Below are positions 1 to 9,117 of a stretch of 64,000 nucleotides of DNA, in pieces. The stretch lies in the NCBI GenBank assembly GCA_021781745.1, contig JAJXWH010000020.1, positions 1 through 64,000 on the forward strand, read 5' to 3'. How positions within the stretch are numbered: position 1 is the stretch's first letter; each line of letters begins with the position of its first letter. The notes under the pieces were generated by a model, which saw only the letters and a program-made list of their open reading frames with translations, was not told where the DNA came from and ran no database searches. The DNA comes from Bacillota bacterium. GTDB taxonomy: Bacteria > Bacillota > Clostridia > Clostridiales > Clostridiaceae. The translations under genes were made by a program, and so were the position numbers.

Positions 1-120
1 TTTCTTCTAATATTCTTCTTAATTTACTCTTAATCATTTCATCAATTTACCACATATACTTCCCTAATGCAAGTCTACACCGCGCTTTCAGCGGACGCGA
101 TTTTTATACTTTCCTAGACA
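1..120. mobile_element. Possible end of an insertion element next to a truncated ABC gene
   Basis: The sequence left of about position 118 does not encode the ABC protein that begins at its right edge, and an in-frame TAG lies at 115-117. It contains a GC-rich patch (about 80-100) able to form a short hairpin, which stands out in very AT-rich DNA, and an imperfect repeat of a TAGG(A/G)AAGTATA-like string when read on the minus strand. Sub-terminal hairpins of this kind are typical of IS200/IS605-family ends, but no transposase is visible. The assignment rests only on this junction; a contig misjoin is the main alternative. Confidence 0.3.
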
Positions 121-621
121 TTAAAAATTGTTCCTCAAACCGCAACTTTATTTACCGGTACAATAGCTGAAAATATAAGACTCGGAAATCCTAAAGCTTC
201 CAGTGAAGATATCAAAAGATGTCTTGAAATTGCCCAAGCCTCTGAATTTGTAGATAAATTACCAAAAAGATGCGAAACTCATCTTGATCAAGGTGGAAAA
301 AATTTATCTGGTGGACAAAAGCAAAGACTTACAATAGCTAGAGCACTTTTATCCAACCCTGATATTTTAATTCTAGATGATAGTTTTAGTGCATTAGACT
401 TTTCTACTGATGCTAAATTAAGAAATTCTTTAAGAAACGAATTGCAAAATAAAGCTACTGTAATAATCACATCTCAAAGAATTTCTACAATAAAAAATGC
501 AGACAAAATACTTGTACTCGATGATGGAAACCTCCTAGATGCAGGCACTCATGATGAATTATTTAATAGATGCAGCATTTATAGAGAAATTGTAATTTCT
601 CAAAACAATTCAGAAAGGTAG
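121..621 (+). pseudogene. 5'-truncated ABC exporter subunit, C-terminal nucleotide-binding domain (degenerate half of a heterodimer)
   Basis: This frame carries the second half of an ABC ATPase domain. It has the Q-loop (IVPQT), the signature LSGGQKQR, a Walker B region reading LILDDS with Asp where the catalytic Glu normally sits, and SQRIST with Gln in place of the H-loop His. Those substitutions are typical of the non-catalytic subunit of heterodimeric exporters of the TM287/288 and BmrCD type. The transmembrane domain and Walker A are missing: the frame is closed by TAG at 115-117 and the DNA to its left is unrelated. The stop lies 9 bases before the next exporter gene, so the two were an operon. 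As seen the protein cannot function unless the rest lies beyond an inserted element. Confidence 0.75.
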
Positions 622-630
622 GAAAATTTC

Positions 631-2370
631 ATGAATAGAAATTCGATTTTACTTAGGCTATTAGCATATATAAAGCCCTATAAAATATATTTATTTGGCG
701 CCATACTAAGCGCAATTCTAAGTATTTCATTGACTTTATATTGTCCAATTCTTATAGGAAATGTAATTGATTTGATTTTAGGTCCAGAAAATGTTCACTA
801 TCCTAAAATATCTAAGATATTATTTACATTTACTGCTGCCATAGCTATAAGCGCTTTTTTTCAATGGATACTTTCAATCCTAACAACAAATATAACTCAA
901 AAAACCGTAAAAGACCTTAGAGTAGATGCCTTCAACAAACTAAATACACTTCCCCTAAAATACATAGATTCAAATGCTCATGGAGATATTATTAGTAAAA
1001 TTGTGAATGATGTTGATGCAGTATCTGATGGTCTCCTTCAAGGACTAACTCAGCTTTTTACCGGAATAATAACTATAGTATTAACTTTATTATTTATGCT
1101 ATCCATAAGTCCCATTATTACACTTGTTGTGATGTTCGTAACACCTCTTTCTTTATTTATAGCTTCATTTATAGCAAAGCATTCTAATAAAATGTTTAAA
1201 GAACAATCTAGAGTCCAAGGAGAATTAAGCGGTCATATAGAAGAAATGCTTGGCAACCAAAAAGTAATTAATGCATTTAATCACGAAAAGGCATCAATTA
1301 ACAAATTTAAAGAAATCAACTCAAGATTATATAGCTGTGGATCGAAAGCTCAATTTTATTCTTCCCTTTCCAACCCTGCAACAAGATTTGTAAATGGATT
1401 AGTTTATGCTGCTGTTGGTGTGATTGGAACCATATATTGCATTTTAGGCTACATATCAATAGGTAATATTTCTTGCTTTTTAACTTATGCAAATCAATAT
1501 ACTAAACCTTTTAACGAAGTAACAAGCGTATTATCCCAATTGCAAAGTGCTTTTTCATCTGCAAAAAGATTATTTAACCTTCTAGATGACAAAAGTGAAA
1601 GTGATGATTTAGAAAATTCAATTACAACAACGTCCTGTAAAGGAAATATTATTTTTTCTAAGGTATACTTTTCTTATGATAAATCTAAGAAATTAATAGA
1701 AAATTTTAATTTAAGTGTGAAATCAGGATATAAAGTTGCTATAGTTGGTCCAACAGGAAGCGGAAAAACAACTTTAGTAAATTTACTTATGAGATTTTAT
1801 GATGTCGATTCTGGAACTATAAAAATTGATGGAATTGAGATTAATGACTTTTCAAAAGCCACTCTTAGAAATCTCTTTGGAATGGTACTTCAAGAAACCT
1901 GGTTATCTGAGGGAACTATTCGTGATAATATTAGTTATGGAAAAAATGATACTAGTGATGAAGAAATTATAAATGCAGCAAGAAAAGCAAAAGCACACAA
2001 TTTTATAATGAAATTACCCAACGGCTATGATACATTAATTTCCGAAGGTGGTGCAAATTTATCTGCAGGACAAAAACAATTACTTTGTATCGCCAGAGTT
2101 ATCCTAATAGATCCGCCTATGCTTATTTTAGATGAAGCAACAAGTAACATTGATACAAGGACTGAAGCTAATATACAAGAAGCCTTCAATCAAATAATGA
2201 TTGGACGTACCAGTTTTATAATCGCTCACAGATTATCTACAATAAAACAAGCAGATATAATATTAGTATTGAAAGATGGACAAATTATAGAGCAAGGAAA
2301 ACATGAACAATTGCTCGAAGAAAATGGCTTTTACTCTAACTTATATAATAGTCAGTTTGCTATAAGCTAA
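631..2370 (+). CDS. ABC exporter subunit, fused membrane and ATPase domains
   Basis: This 579-residue half-transporter has an N-terminal six-helix exporter domain (about residues 1-325) and an ATPase domain (about 335-575). The Walker A GPTGSGKTT is near residue 373, the signature is LSAGQ near 476, Walker B LILDEATS near 499 has the catalytic Glu, and the H-loop is IAHRLST. It is therefore the catalytic member of a heterodimeric drug or lipid exporter whose partner is the truncated gene just upstream. A ribosome site (GAAAGGTAGG) overlaps the end of that gene. The substrate cannot be predicted. With the partner broken, this subunit may be orphaned. Confidence 0.9.
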   Translation: MNRNSILLRLLAYIKPYKIYLFGAILSAILSISLTLYCPILIGNVIDLILGPENVHYPKISKILFTFTAAIAISAFFQWILSILTTNITQKTVKDLRVDAFNKLNTLPLKYIDSNAHGDIISKIVNDVDAVSDGLLQGLTQLFTGIITIVLTLLFMLSISPIITLVVMFVTPLSLFIASFIAKHSNKMFKEQSRVQGELSGHIEEMLGNQKVINAFNHEKASINKFKEINSRLYSCGSKAQFYSSLSNPATRFVNGLVYAAVGVIGTIYCILGYISIGNISCFLTYANQYTKPFNEVTSVLSQLQSAFSSAKRLFNLLDDKSESDDLENSITTTSCKGNIIFSKVYFSYDKSKKLIENFNLSVKSGYKVAIVGPTGSGKTTLVNLLMRFYDVDSGTIKIDGIEINDFSKATLRNLFGMVLQETWLSEGTIRDNISYGKNDTSDEEIINAARKAKAHNFIMKLPNGYDTLISEGGANLSAGQKQLLCIARVILIDPPMLILDEATSNIDTRTEANIQEAFNQIMIGRTSFIIAHRLSTIKQADIILVLKDGQIIEQGKHEQLLEENGFYSNLYNSQFAIS

Positions 2371-2378
2371 TTAATTAC

Positions 2379-2411
2379 AAAAGCCCGTAAGCTTTAGTTC
2401 TTACGGGTTTA
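2379..2411 (+). terminator. Intrinsic terminator of the ABC exporter genes
   Basis: An 11-bp perfect stem (2381-2391 with 2400-2410; AAGCCCGTAAG and its complement) with an 8-base loop ends in a short T run. It lies just after the exporter stop codon. It also lies downstream of the truncated uridine kinase on the other strand and may serve both. Confidence 0.8.
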
Positions 2412-2443
2412 AATATGTACTTATATGAATAAATTATGTATAG

Positions 2444-2752
2444 TTAATTTTTATATTGAACCGATTCATTCAGCCTAGTGTGCTCAACAAAGGAATATAC
2501 TGGATGGTATATGCTTTTCCAATCTTTTAGCTGCGCGAGGTGTCGTATCAGAAGATCAGTATCAAAAGAATTAGGATGATCATAATTGAGCTTTTTCCTT
2601 TCTTCTAACGGAATTCCTTCATTTGATTTATAGTAATAATCATGACAGAGTATTGTAACTTCATCATTAAATACCTCTCTTGTATTTTGCGCCAATGTAG
2701 TTTTGCCTGATCCACTTCCACCAGCTATTCCTATTATCATCACATCTTGCAT
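2444..2752 (-). pseudogene. udk: Truncated uridine kinase
   Basis: The N-terminal half of a uridine/cytidine kinase is present: P-loop GGSGSGKTT, then the family segments HDYYYK and YDHPNSFDTDLL. Intact enzymes are about 205-210 residues; this frame stops after about 102, immediately after the VEHTRLNE segment, and no continuation is visible downstream, where a terminator begins. It lacks the C-terminal part of the nucleoside-binding fold, so it is probably a pseudogene. The start at 2752 is preferred over 2764 because GGAGG lies 5 bases before this ATG. Confidence 0.75.
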
Positions 2753-2910
2753 ATTATCCTCCATAATAACTTAATAAAATTCCACATATTTTTGACTATT
2801 CGATTTTATTACAAAATAATAATAAAAACAACTCCTGTCAACTATATTTATTATTTTATGTCTATAGTTACCAAGAGTCTTAATAGAATATAATTTATAT
2901 ATAATTAATT

Positions 2911-3729
2911 TTATAATGCATTTTTTTGCAAAATAGATGACTTTTTATATAGATATATGGTAAGATTTTTATTTTCTTTATTTACATTTTTTAGCATGAC
3001 GGCGTTTTCATTATCGCATATTTCATTATCTTTATTTTCAAAGAATTCTATCGCTTTGTTAACTATCTTAATTTCTCCATTCTCATCTTTATATAAAATA
3101 GATAAATTTTCATCATAATCCTTGAAACTATTTATTTCAATATTCTTATATTGTTTTTCTTTAACTTCTCTATACGTGAATTTACTTTCATTATCAATAC
3201 AAGACATCTTATTGCTATTTATAATATCTTTACTATATATATTTCTTTTTTTATTAAAGCTTGTACCCTTTAAAATATACTCAATTCTAGTCACAAAAGT
3301 TTCATACTTTTCTACCATATTCACTAATTCACTATATTCAAAAATATCTTCTCCATACTTAGTTTTAAAGTCATCCAACATGTCCTCTATTTTTTCTTTA
3401 TCATATATTCCTTTAAATGATAAATCTTTTGCTAATACATTCACTATATTGTTTATACTTTTATATCTTATATATTGTAGCATTTTCACAATAAAATACA
3501 TAGACAATACGCAGCATGGTACTGATATTAAAGGAAAATTAATTAATAATGCACCAAGACATATTAATAGCATAAAATTTTTATTTGCATCCTTATATAC
3601 CTCTATACCTTCCAATAGTGCAGGATTATAAGATAGAATCTTATCTATCATTAAGTACTTATTTTTTTTATTAATTTTTCTATCGCTTATAATAGCTCTC
3701 CTTGATTCTCTTCTTTTACGCCCTCTCAC
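2911..3729 (-). CDS. Unknown membrane protein
   Basis: This 272-residue protein matches no family I recognise. It has a very basic N-terminus (RGRKRRESRR), then about residues 50-90 form one or two hydrophobic helices (around LLICLGALLINFPLI and CCVLSMYFIVKML), followed by a long charged, mostly helical cytoplasmic region. The start is GTG at 3729, supported by AGGAGG about 7 bases upstream. It stands alone between the kinase fragment and the divergent CarD-like gene. Confidence 0.6.
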   Translation of the reverse strand: MRGRKRRESRRAIISDRKINKKNKYLMIDKILSYNPALLEGIEVYKDANKNFMLLICLGALLINFPLISVPCCVLSMYFIVKMLQYIRYKSINNIVNVLAKDLSFKGIYDKEKIEDMLDDFKTKYGEDIFEYSELVNMVEKYETFVTRIEYILKGTSFNKKRNIYSKDIINSNKMSCIDNESKFTYREVKEKQYKNIEINSFKDYDENLSILYKDENGEIKIVNKAIEFFENKDNEICDNENAVMLKNVNKENKNLTIYLYKKSSILQKNAL

Positions 3730-3937
3730 ACCAGCAACCTCCTCTTATTGTAATGTTTTCCTTAATATTACATCACATATTAATTATTATCAAGCTATTA
3801 ATTAATTTAAATATCTCCACTTTTTTCCAACTTTGATGATATTTCTTTTTATTATTCTTTATTTCTTTATCATATTTTCAATTATGATGTCTATTATTCA
3901 TTTATTTTTTTGTTATATATAGAACCAAAAAATATAA

Positions 3938-3966
3938 TTGACATCCTTTTTTATATATGATATATT
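3938..3966 (+). promoter_or_regulatory. Predicted sigma-A promoter of the CarD-like gene
   Basis: A consensus -35 (TTGACA, 3938-3943), a 17-base spacer and a -10-like TATATT (3961-3966) lie about 65 bases before the gene start. It is the clearest vegetative promoter match in the window. The rest of 3730-4030 is plain AT-rich spacer. Confidence 0.55.
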
Positions 3967-4030
3967 TAAATTTTACTTTTCTTAAAATATATGTTATGCT
4001 ATAACTATAAAGAAAAAGGAGGTGTGTTTC

Positions 4031-4510
4031 TTGTTTTTAATTGGAGATAAAGTTGTTTACCCTATGCAGGGGACTGGTATTATTGAAAGAATAGAGAATA
4101 AACTTTTTTCAGGAAAGAGTAAGGAGTATACAATAATTAAAATCTTATCAAATAACCTGGAAATAATGATTCCTAGTGATAAATTATCCGATTCAAATTT
4201 ACGTAAAATTAGCGATAATTCAACTTTGGAGGATATATTATTTGGCCTAGAAGAAACGATTACTAAAAATAAATCTATAACAGCTAAAGAGAGATATCAA
4301 ATTAATTCTAATAAAATAAAGTCTGGTTCTCTTAAAGATAGCGCAGAAGTAGTTTACGATTTAATACTTATGAACAAAGAAAAAGCATTAAATACGAGCG
4401 AAAAGCAACTATTTAATATTGCTCATAAGTATTTAGTTCAAGAAGTTTCCTTAATAAAAGATATTAGTGAAGGTGAAGCTGTTGATTTTCTAAATTTAAA
4501 TCTTAATTAA
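4031..4510 (+). CDS. CarD-like (CdnL/TRCF-type) RNA polymerase-binding regulator
   Basis: The N-terminus (FLIGDKVVYPMQGTGIIE) is the RNA-polymerase-interacting fold shared by CarD, CdnL and the transcription-repair coupling factor; the rest of the 159-residue protein is helical, as in CarD's C-terminal DNA-contacting domain. Family members bind the polymerase beta subunit and adjust open-complex stability. The start is set at TTG 4031, giving an N-terminus MFLIGDKVVYP like that of relatives. AGGAGGT at 4017-4023 is 7 bases upstream, whereas the GTG at 4022 lies inside this ribosome site. The gene is monocistronic, with a hairpin terminator about 140 bases downstream. Confidence 0.85.
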   Translation: MFLIGDKVVYPMQGTGIIERIENKLFSGKSKEYTIIKILSNNLEIMIPSDKLSDSNLRKISDNSTLEDILFGLEETITKNKSITAKERYQINSNKIKSGSLKDSAEVVYDLILMNKEKALNTSEKQLFNIAHKYLVQEVSLIKDISEGEAVDFLNLNLN

Positions 4511-4646
4511 GATATTTTTCTAATCTAATTTTACTTTACCAACCCTTTATTACTCTTAGAGCTTGTTAATTATTACAACCTCATATTAGTTCAATTATTA
4601 ATAATCTTAATTTATATATTTTCATCTAAAAGTATATAAACTAAAA

Positions 4647-4680
4647 AAGCTATAAGAGAAAACTCTTATAGCTTAATTTT
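4647..4680. terminator. Bidirectional intrinsic terminator
   Basis: A perfect 12-bp stem (4647-4658 with 4663-4674) and a 4-base loop, with T-rich sequence on the right and A-rich sequence on the left, lie between the convergent CarD-like and zinc-ribbon genes. Confidence 0.75.
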
Positions 4681-4691
4681 ACAAACAGAAA

Positions 4692-4847
4692 CTATCTTCT
4701 GTTATTTTGTTGCTTTCTAGCTCTTCTACAATCAGCACATCTTACTGGTTCATTTTCGAAACCTTTTTCTTTGTAGAATTCTTGTTCTCCAACTGTGAAT
4801 ACAAATTCTTTACCACAATCTTTACATACTAATGTTTTATCTTCCAT
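4692..4847 (-). CDS. Small zinc-ribbon protein
   Basis: This 51-residue protein has two CxxC knuckles (CKDCGKEF near residue 8 and CADCRRARK near residue 37), which form one zinc ribbon, and a basic C-terminus. It resembles the short 'probable zinc-ribbon domain' proteins common in clostridia, whose function is unknown; a nucleic-acid or protein contact role is plausible. A good GGAGG site precedes the ATG at 4847. Confidence 0.75.
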   Translation of the reverse strand: MEDKTLVCKDCGKEFVFTVGEQEFYKEKGFENEPVRCADCRRARKQQNNRR

Positions 4848-5029
4848 TTACAATTCCTCCAAATTCAAAGACTTAGTTAACCAATATTTTCTCATAAGGA
4901 GAAATTATAATATAATTAAATCTTTTCTTTATTTTTCTGTTCTTTTAGAACTCCTTTAGTATAACACATTAAATTGCAAATTACAATACTAAAATTTATT
5001 TTTTCTTATTAATTCCATTTATCCCTTTT

Positions 5030-6622
5030 CTAATTATCAGATGACATATTGATAAATGAACTTGTTAAAATATATTTACTGCCCCCAACTTTAATAAACT
5101 TCAACTCTACTTTATCACCAACTTTAGTTAACGCCACTTCTCTAGAGGTTTCGGTTGAAACAGAAAAAATATTATTATTATCCTTCAACTTAATATCGTA
5201 AATACTTGTACCCTCTTTTACAACTAATCCTATTCTCTCAACTTCTCCCTGGAGTACTTCTTCCTGATTTCCACTTTCGAGAGATATATTTGTATTAGTT
5301 AATCCTTCAAGATATTTATTTAAAGTTGCCTGAAGAGTATCTCCAACACCAACAGTATTATAATTTTTAACATTTACCATGGCATATTGTTTAACTAATC
5401 CATTAGAATCCTTTAAAGTCATAAAATATGTCGGCTCATTTTGTATATTAATTAAGTATGGGAAAGTTGCCTTATATCCGTATTGCTGAACCTTACCTTC
5501 AGCTGATTTCATGCTTGCTTCCTCAGTTGCACCGGCCGTTTTATACATTTTAGTTTCTCCAGTTCTAGTATTAGTTAATGTGAATCCTACTAGTGATTCA
5601 TCACTTCCTACTGAAGTTATTCCTGTGTAATAATAGCAAATACCTTTATTATAAATTATATTCATATCACTTGTTGTTTTTAATTTATCTTTATCTGAAA
5701 AATTGAGCACTCCATGAACTAGCTCTCCCCATTTATTAATATATCTATTAATATACTCTGCCGGTTGTATTCTATCTACCCAGCTTGGTAAATTATCAAT
5801 GCTGTAGGTAGTAGCTTCTCCAGTTTGAGCATCCATAACTAATGCTCCAATAGCTTTTGCCTCTGTAATTCCCACTCCATTATCATATCTTGTTATTACC
5901 CAATAAGGTCGTCCACTATCATCTAATTCAAAGGTATAATCTGTATGTCCCGCTTTCATATCTCTAAAGTATGCAGCTCTGGTTAAGTCACTTAGAAGAT
6001 ATGCTGAATTTAAATATTTAAGTCTTATATCTTTTCCATTAAGCTGAGTTACTAATTCAACGTCATTTTGATTTGTTGCACTTACTTTTATATATCCAAT
6101 AGTTCCTTCTCTATTAGTAATCCACTTTAGAAATGATGAATGTTCAAGTGGTGCTACATAACACAATTGACCATTTACATTTTGTAAATCCAATTCCCCA
6201 ACACTTACTTGGCTTCCAAGCCCTGATATCTCACCCAATTTTTTATCAGCAAGTTTATATGCAAGTTCCTTATCAATAACTGGCAATTGATTTATATCAA
6301 TATATTCTATTTGGCTTGAAAAATCAACTTCTTCTATATTTCCTATCAAATTTCTATGAGCATTATAACTAATTATTGGACTATAAAAAATCACTGCAGC
6401 AATATATGAAATTGTAACTATTCCCGCTGTTATAATATACTTTTTATTTCTAGTAAGTATCCCATAAACCAATGTACAAACGACAAAAATTCCTGTTATA
6501 GTTAATATATTAAGACTTATATCTAAAATTAAAGAACTAGTTAAGATTAAACCTATACCTATAACTAAATATGCAGCTAATAATATTTTAAAGTACCTAA
6601 TTAAGTGTCTATTATTATTCAT
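5030..6622 (-). CDS. Large unknown membrane protein
   Basis: This 530-residue protein has three predicted N-terminal membrane helices (about residues 9-30, 33-53 and 60-82), then a large extracytoplasmic region of about 440 residues rich in beta strands. The end (about 440-525) resembles a small OB-like barrel (VVKEGTSIYDIKLKDNN). I do not recognise a named family. No enzyme motif is visible, and a surface or envelope role is only a guess. The gene is monocistronic with a CCTCC-type ribosome site before the ATG. Confidence 0.65.
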   Translation of the reverse strand: MNNNRHLIRYFKILLAAYLVIGIGLILTSSLILDISLNILTITGIFVVCTLVYGILTRNKKYIITAGIVTISYIAAVIFYSPIISYNAHRNLIGNIEEVDFSSQIEYIDINQLPVIDKELAYKLADKKLGEISGLGSQVSVGELDLQNVNGQLCYVAPLEHSSFLKWITNREGTIGYIKVSATNQNDVELVTQLNGKDIRLKYLNSAYLLSDLTRAAYFRDMKAGHTDYTFELDDSGRPYWVITRYDNGVGITEAKAIGALVMDAQTGEATTYSIDNLPSWVDRIQPAEYINRYINKWGELVHGVLNFSDKDKLKTTSDMNIIYNKGICYYYTGITSVGSDESLVGFTLTNTRTGETKMYKTAGATEEASMKSAEGKVQQYGYKATFPYLINIQNEPTYFMTLKDSNGLVKQYAMVNVKNYNTVGVGDTLQATLNKYLEGLTNTNISLESGNQEEVLQGEVERIGLVVKEGTSIYDIKLKDNNNIFSVSTETSREVALTKVGDKVELKFIKVGGSKYILTSSFINMSSDN

Positions 6623-6680
6623 TGTTATTCCTCCATTCTAACAACTTAATATGACTAGATTATTATAACACATTAAAAAG

Positions 6681-6714
6681 CCTCTGTATTTATGAAGCTT
6701 TATAAATACAGAGG
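6681..6714 (-). terminator. Second minus-strand hairpin terminator
   Basis: A perfect 13-bp stem (6681-6693 with 6702-6714), followed on the minus strand by CTTTTTAA, lies downstream of the histidine kinase and upstream of the large membrane protein gene. Confidence 0.6.
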
Positions 6715-6902
6715 TTCATATATTATTAAAAGGCAACATTTCTACATAATATAGGTATTAATATGTGGAAACTATATTATTAAATGCTCCGATATACAAT
6801 GGCAAAGCAATCTTCACATTTTAGAAATATTCCTTTTGGGGGCATAGTAAAGTTGTTAAATATTTTTCATATTAATTTTCTTTATTTAAAGATAAATATA
6901 AA

Positions 6903-6948
6903 AAGAGATAATAAGGCCTTAGTTATTTTTGAGACCTCATTATCTCTT
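6903..6948 (-). terminator. Terminator of the histidine kinase gene
   Basis: The stem AAGAGATAAT (6903-6912) pairs with 6939-6948 and has further partial pairing inside. On the minus strand it is followed by five T. It would end transcripts from the FIST-histidine kinase pair. Confidence 0.6.
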
Positions 6949-7174
6949 ACTTATTTAACATATAATCATGATAACAGATATTTCACCTACATTCAACATT
7001 TGCTTAAAAAACTTAATAAAAGTAAGTTATAGTACTAAAATACTATATTTTTTTAACTTTTTCCTATATTTTAATTACACATATTCCAATTGTATGAGTA
7101 AAATACGAAATATGTATCTTTAATTTAATTTTACCTTAAATTCAGAAAACAAGATTCCTTTATAGTAAAATTTT

Positions 7175-9019
7175 CTACTCTTCATAACTATATATATCTG
7201 AGAATTCAATGTTTATCTTTTCTATACAGTCTTTACCTATTGAATCACAAAATGAAAATTCCTCTATTACTTCATCTATTACCCCATATGGAATATAAAT
7301 AATAAACTCTGTCCCAATTCCAATACTGCTTTTAACAGATATTGTACCTTCGTGCAATTCAATTAATGATTTTACAAGGGAAAGACCTATTCCACTCCCT
7401 TCATGATCCCTGTTTAATGACTTATCAACTTGTACAAAACGTTCAAATATTGAATCTATTTTTTCTTTTGGAATACCTCTTCCTGTATCCTGTATTCTTA
7501 TACAAATTTTCTCTAAACAATCTTCAATATTCACCATAATGCTGCCACCAAAAGGCGTAAATTTTATTGCATTTGATAATAAATTTAGTATAACTCTTTC
7601 TATTTTTTCCGGATCACAAGCAATGATTTTTTCTTCAATATCAGTATCAAATATAAGAGATAAACCTTTACTTTCAACATAATCAACTACAGACAAAGTG
7701 ATATTTTCAACTAAGCTTACTATATCAATATTCTGCTTGCTAATATCAAAATACCCTGAATCAATCTTAGTTATGTCAATCAAATTATTAATTAATCTTA
7801 AAATACGGTAACAATTTTGCTTCATTATTCTCGTATATTTAAACTTATCTATAGATTCATCTAAAACTTCGCAATCTTTAAGTTTCACTTCATGCATCTG
7901 AAGTGCTGAAAAAATTACATTTAGAGGTGTCCTTAATTCATGTGATATATTCGAAAAAAATTCCGTCTTAATTCTATCATATTCTTTTAACTCATTTAAT
8001 AATTTTCTTTCTTTCTCAACGTTTTTTTGAATTTCTTCCATATGTTTTTTTTCCGTAATATCTATAGCAATTCTCATAAATAACTTATGCCCATCTTGCA
8101 TTTCACCAATATATGCTGAGTAAAAGTTCCAAACTCTAACTTCTTGGTAACGTGTTCTAATGGTATATTCGCCTTCATCTAATCTTGTATCAGATAAAAA
8201 TAATCTAACATCCTTATCTCCTATATCTGATGTGAAAACTTCTGATATTTCTGCCCATCCAGAAATAGTTGGAATATCGTTATTTGTGTAACCTGTTATT
8301 TTAGTCCATGTTCTATTAAGTTTTTTGATTTGACCATCTTCAGTATATAACATTATAGGCACAGGAGCTTCCTCAATGGAATAACGAAATTGTCTTTCAC
8401 TTTCTTTTAAAGCTTCTTCTGTTTTCGTTCTTTCAGTAATTTCTTCTTCCAATATAATATTAAATTCCTTCAATTCTAATGTTATATCATCTATCTGCTT
8501 TGTTTTTTCATTAACTTGTTTTTCTAAGGCTTTATTTATTTTTGTCAATTCTTCATTAATTCTTTTTAATTTGTAATTCGGCATACTAAAATCATCTTTA
8601 AGCTTTCCGATTTCATTTTCCATTAACTTAAGTTTTAATTGTGTCTCTATTCTTGCAATAACTTCATATTCATTAAGAGGAGTACATAAATAATCCGCTC
8701 CACCTACATTGAATATTCTATCCTTATTGATGTTTTCAGTTGTATTTATAAAAATAATTGAAATTTTATTAAGTTCACTATCTTTTACTAGGGCATTGCT
8801 TATTTCATATCCACTTTCTTGATTAATACTGATATCTAATATAATTATATCAGGCAGATTTTTTTTGATATATTTTAAAACAAGTTCATCATTTTGTATA
8901 TTTATGATATTTTCATATCCTCTATTCTTAAGCACTCGATATAATATCTTAACATTGTCATTACACTCGCCAATAATAAGTATATTAGCTTGATTCAAAA
9001 AAAATTGCATGCTTTTCAT
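7175..9019 (-). CDS. Sensor histidine kinase with N-terminal pseudo-receiver and PAS domains
   Basis: This cytoplasmic kinase of about 614 residues has no membrane segment. Numbered from a GTG at 9034, it has a receiver-like domain (15-135), a coiled coil (140-215), a PAS/PAC domain (215-330), HisKA with phospho-acceptor His365 in SNISHELRTP, and a HATPase domain with boxes NLLSNAIKF, DTGRGIP and GSGIGLSLV. The receiver keeps Asp67 but has Gly-Glu where the acidic pair should be, and Thr (CTPL) in place of the conserved Lys, so it is probably not switched by normal phosphorylation. The start at 9019 fits TGAGG about 9 bases upstream. No cognate response regulator lies nearby. The FIST protein gene lies 99 bases upstream on the same strand and may supply or relay its signal. 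Confidence 0.85.
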   Translation of the reverse strand: MKSMQFFLNQANILIIGECNDNVKILYRVLKNRGYENIINIQNDELVLKYIKKNLPDIIILDISINQESGYEISNALVKDSELNKISIIFINTTENINKDRIFNVGGADYLCTPLNEYEVIARIETQLKLKLMENEIGKLKDDFSMPNYKLKRINEELTKINKALEKQVNEKTKQIDDITLELKEFNIILEEEITERTKTEEALKESERQFRYSIEEAPVPIMLYTEDGQIKKLNRTWTKITGYTNNDIPTISGWAEISEVFTSDIGDKDVRLFLSDTRLDEGEYTIRTRYQEVRVWNFYSAYIGEMQDGHKLFMRIAIDITEKKHMEEIQKNVEKERKLLNELKEYDRIKTEFFSNISHELRTPLNVIFSALQMHEVKLKDCEVLDESIDKFKYTRIMKQNCYRILRLINNLIDITKIDSGYFDISKQNIDIVSLVENITLSVVDYVESKGLSLIFDTDIEEKIIACDPEKIERVILNLLSNAIKFTPFGGSIMVNIEDCLEKICIRIQDTGRGIPKEKIDSIFERFVQVDKSLNRDHEGSGIGLSLVKSLIELHEGTISVKSSIGIGTEFIIYIPYGVIDEVIEEFSFCDSIGKDCIEKINIEFSDIYSYEE

Positions 9020-9117
9020 TATTTTAAGCCTCACTTTGATATATTCTATTTAAAAAATGAAAAATAAATGCTAAAGTGTTTTTCATCCATTTCAATTACA
9101 TATATCATCATAAATCC

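Larger units (their letters stand above)
6623..7174. other. Intergenic region with hairpins, no supported gene
   Basis: This 552-base spacer separates two minus-strand genes. It holds two minus-strand terminators (given separately) and a weaker plus-strand hairpin near 7029-7060 followed by seven T. An 82-codon plus-strand frame at 6784-7032 has no ribosome site and runs through the 6903-6948 terminator stem, so it is not called. Confidence 0.5.

Noticed and set aside
3122..3631. 169-codon plus-strand frame opposite the unknown membrane protein
   Set aside because: It is a hydrophobic shadow of the minus-strand gene with no ribosome site; the minus frame has AGGAGG and a basic N-terminus.
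6784..7032. 82-codon plus-strand frame in the intergenic region
   Set aside because: There is no ribosome site, the frame crosses a terminator stem, and the protein has no coherent features.
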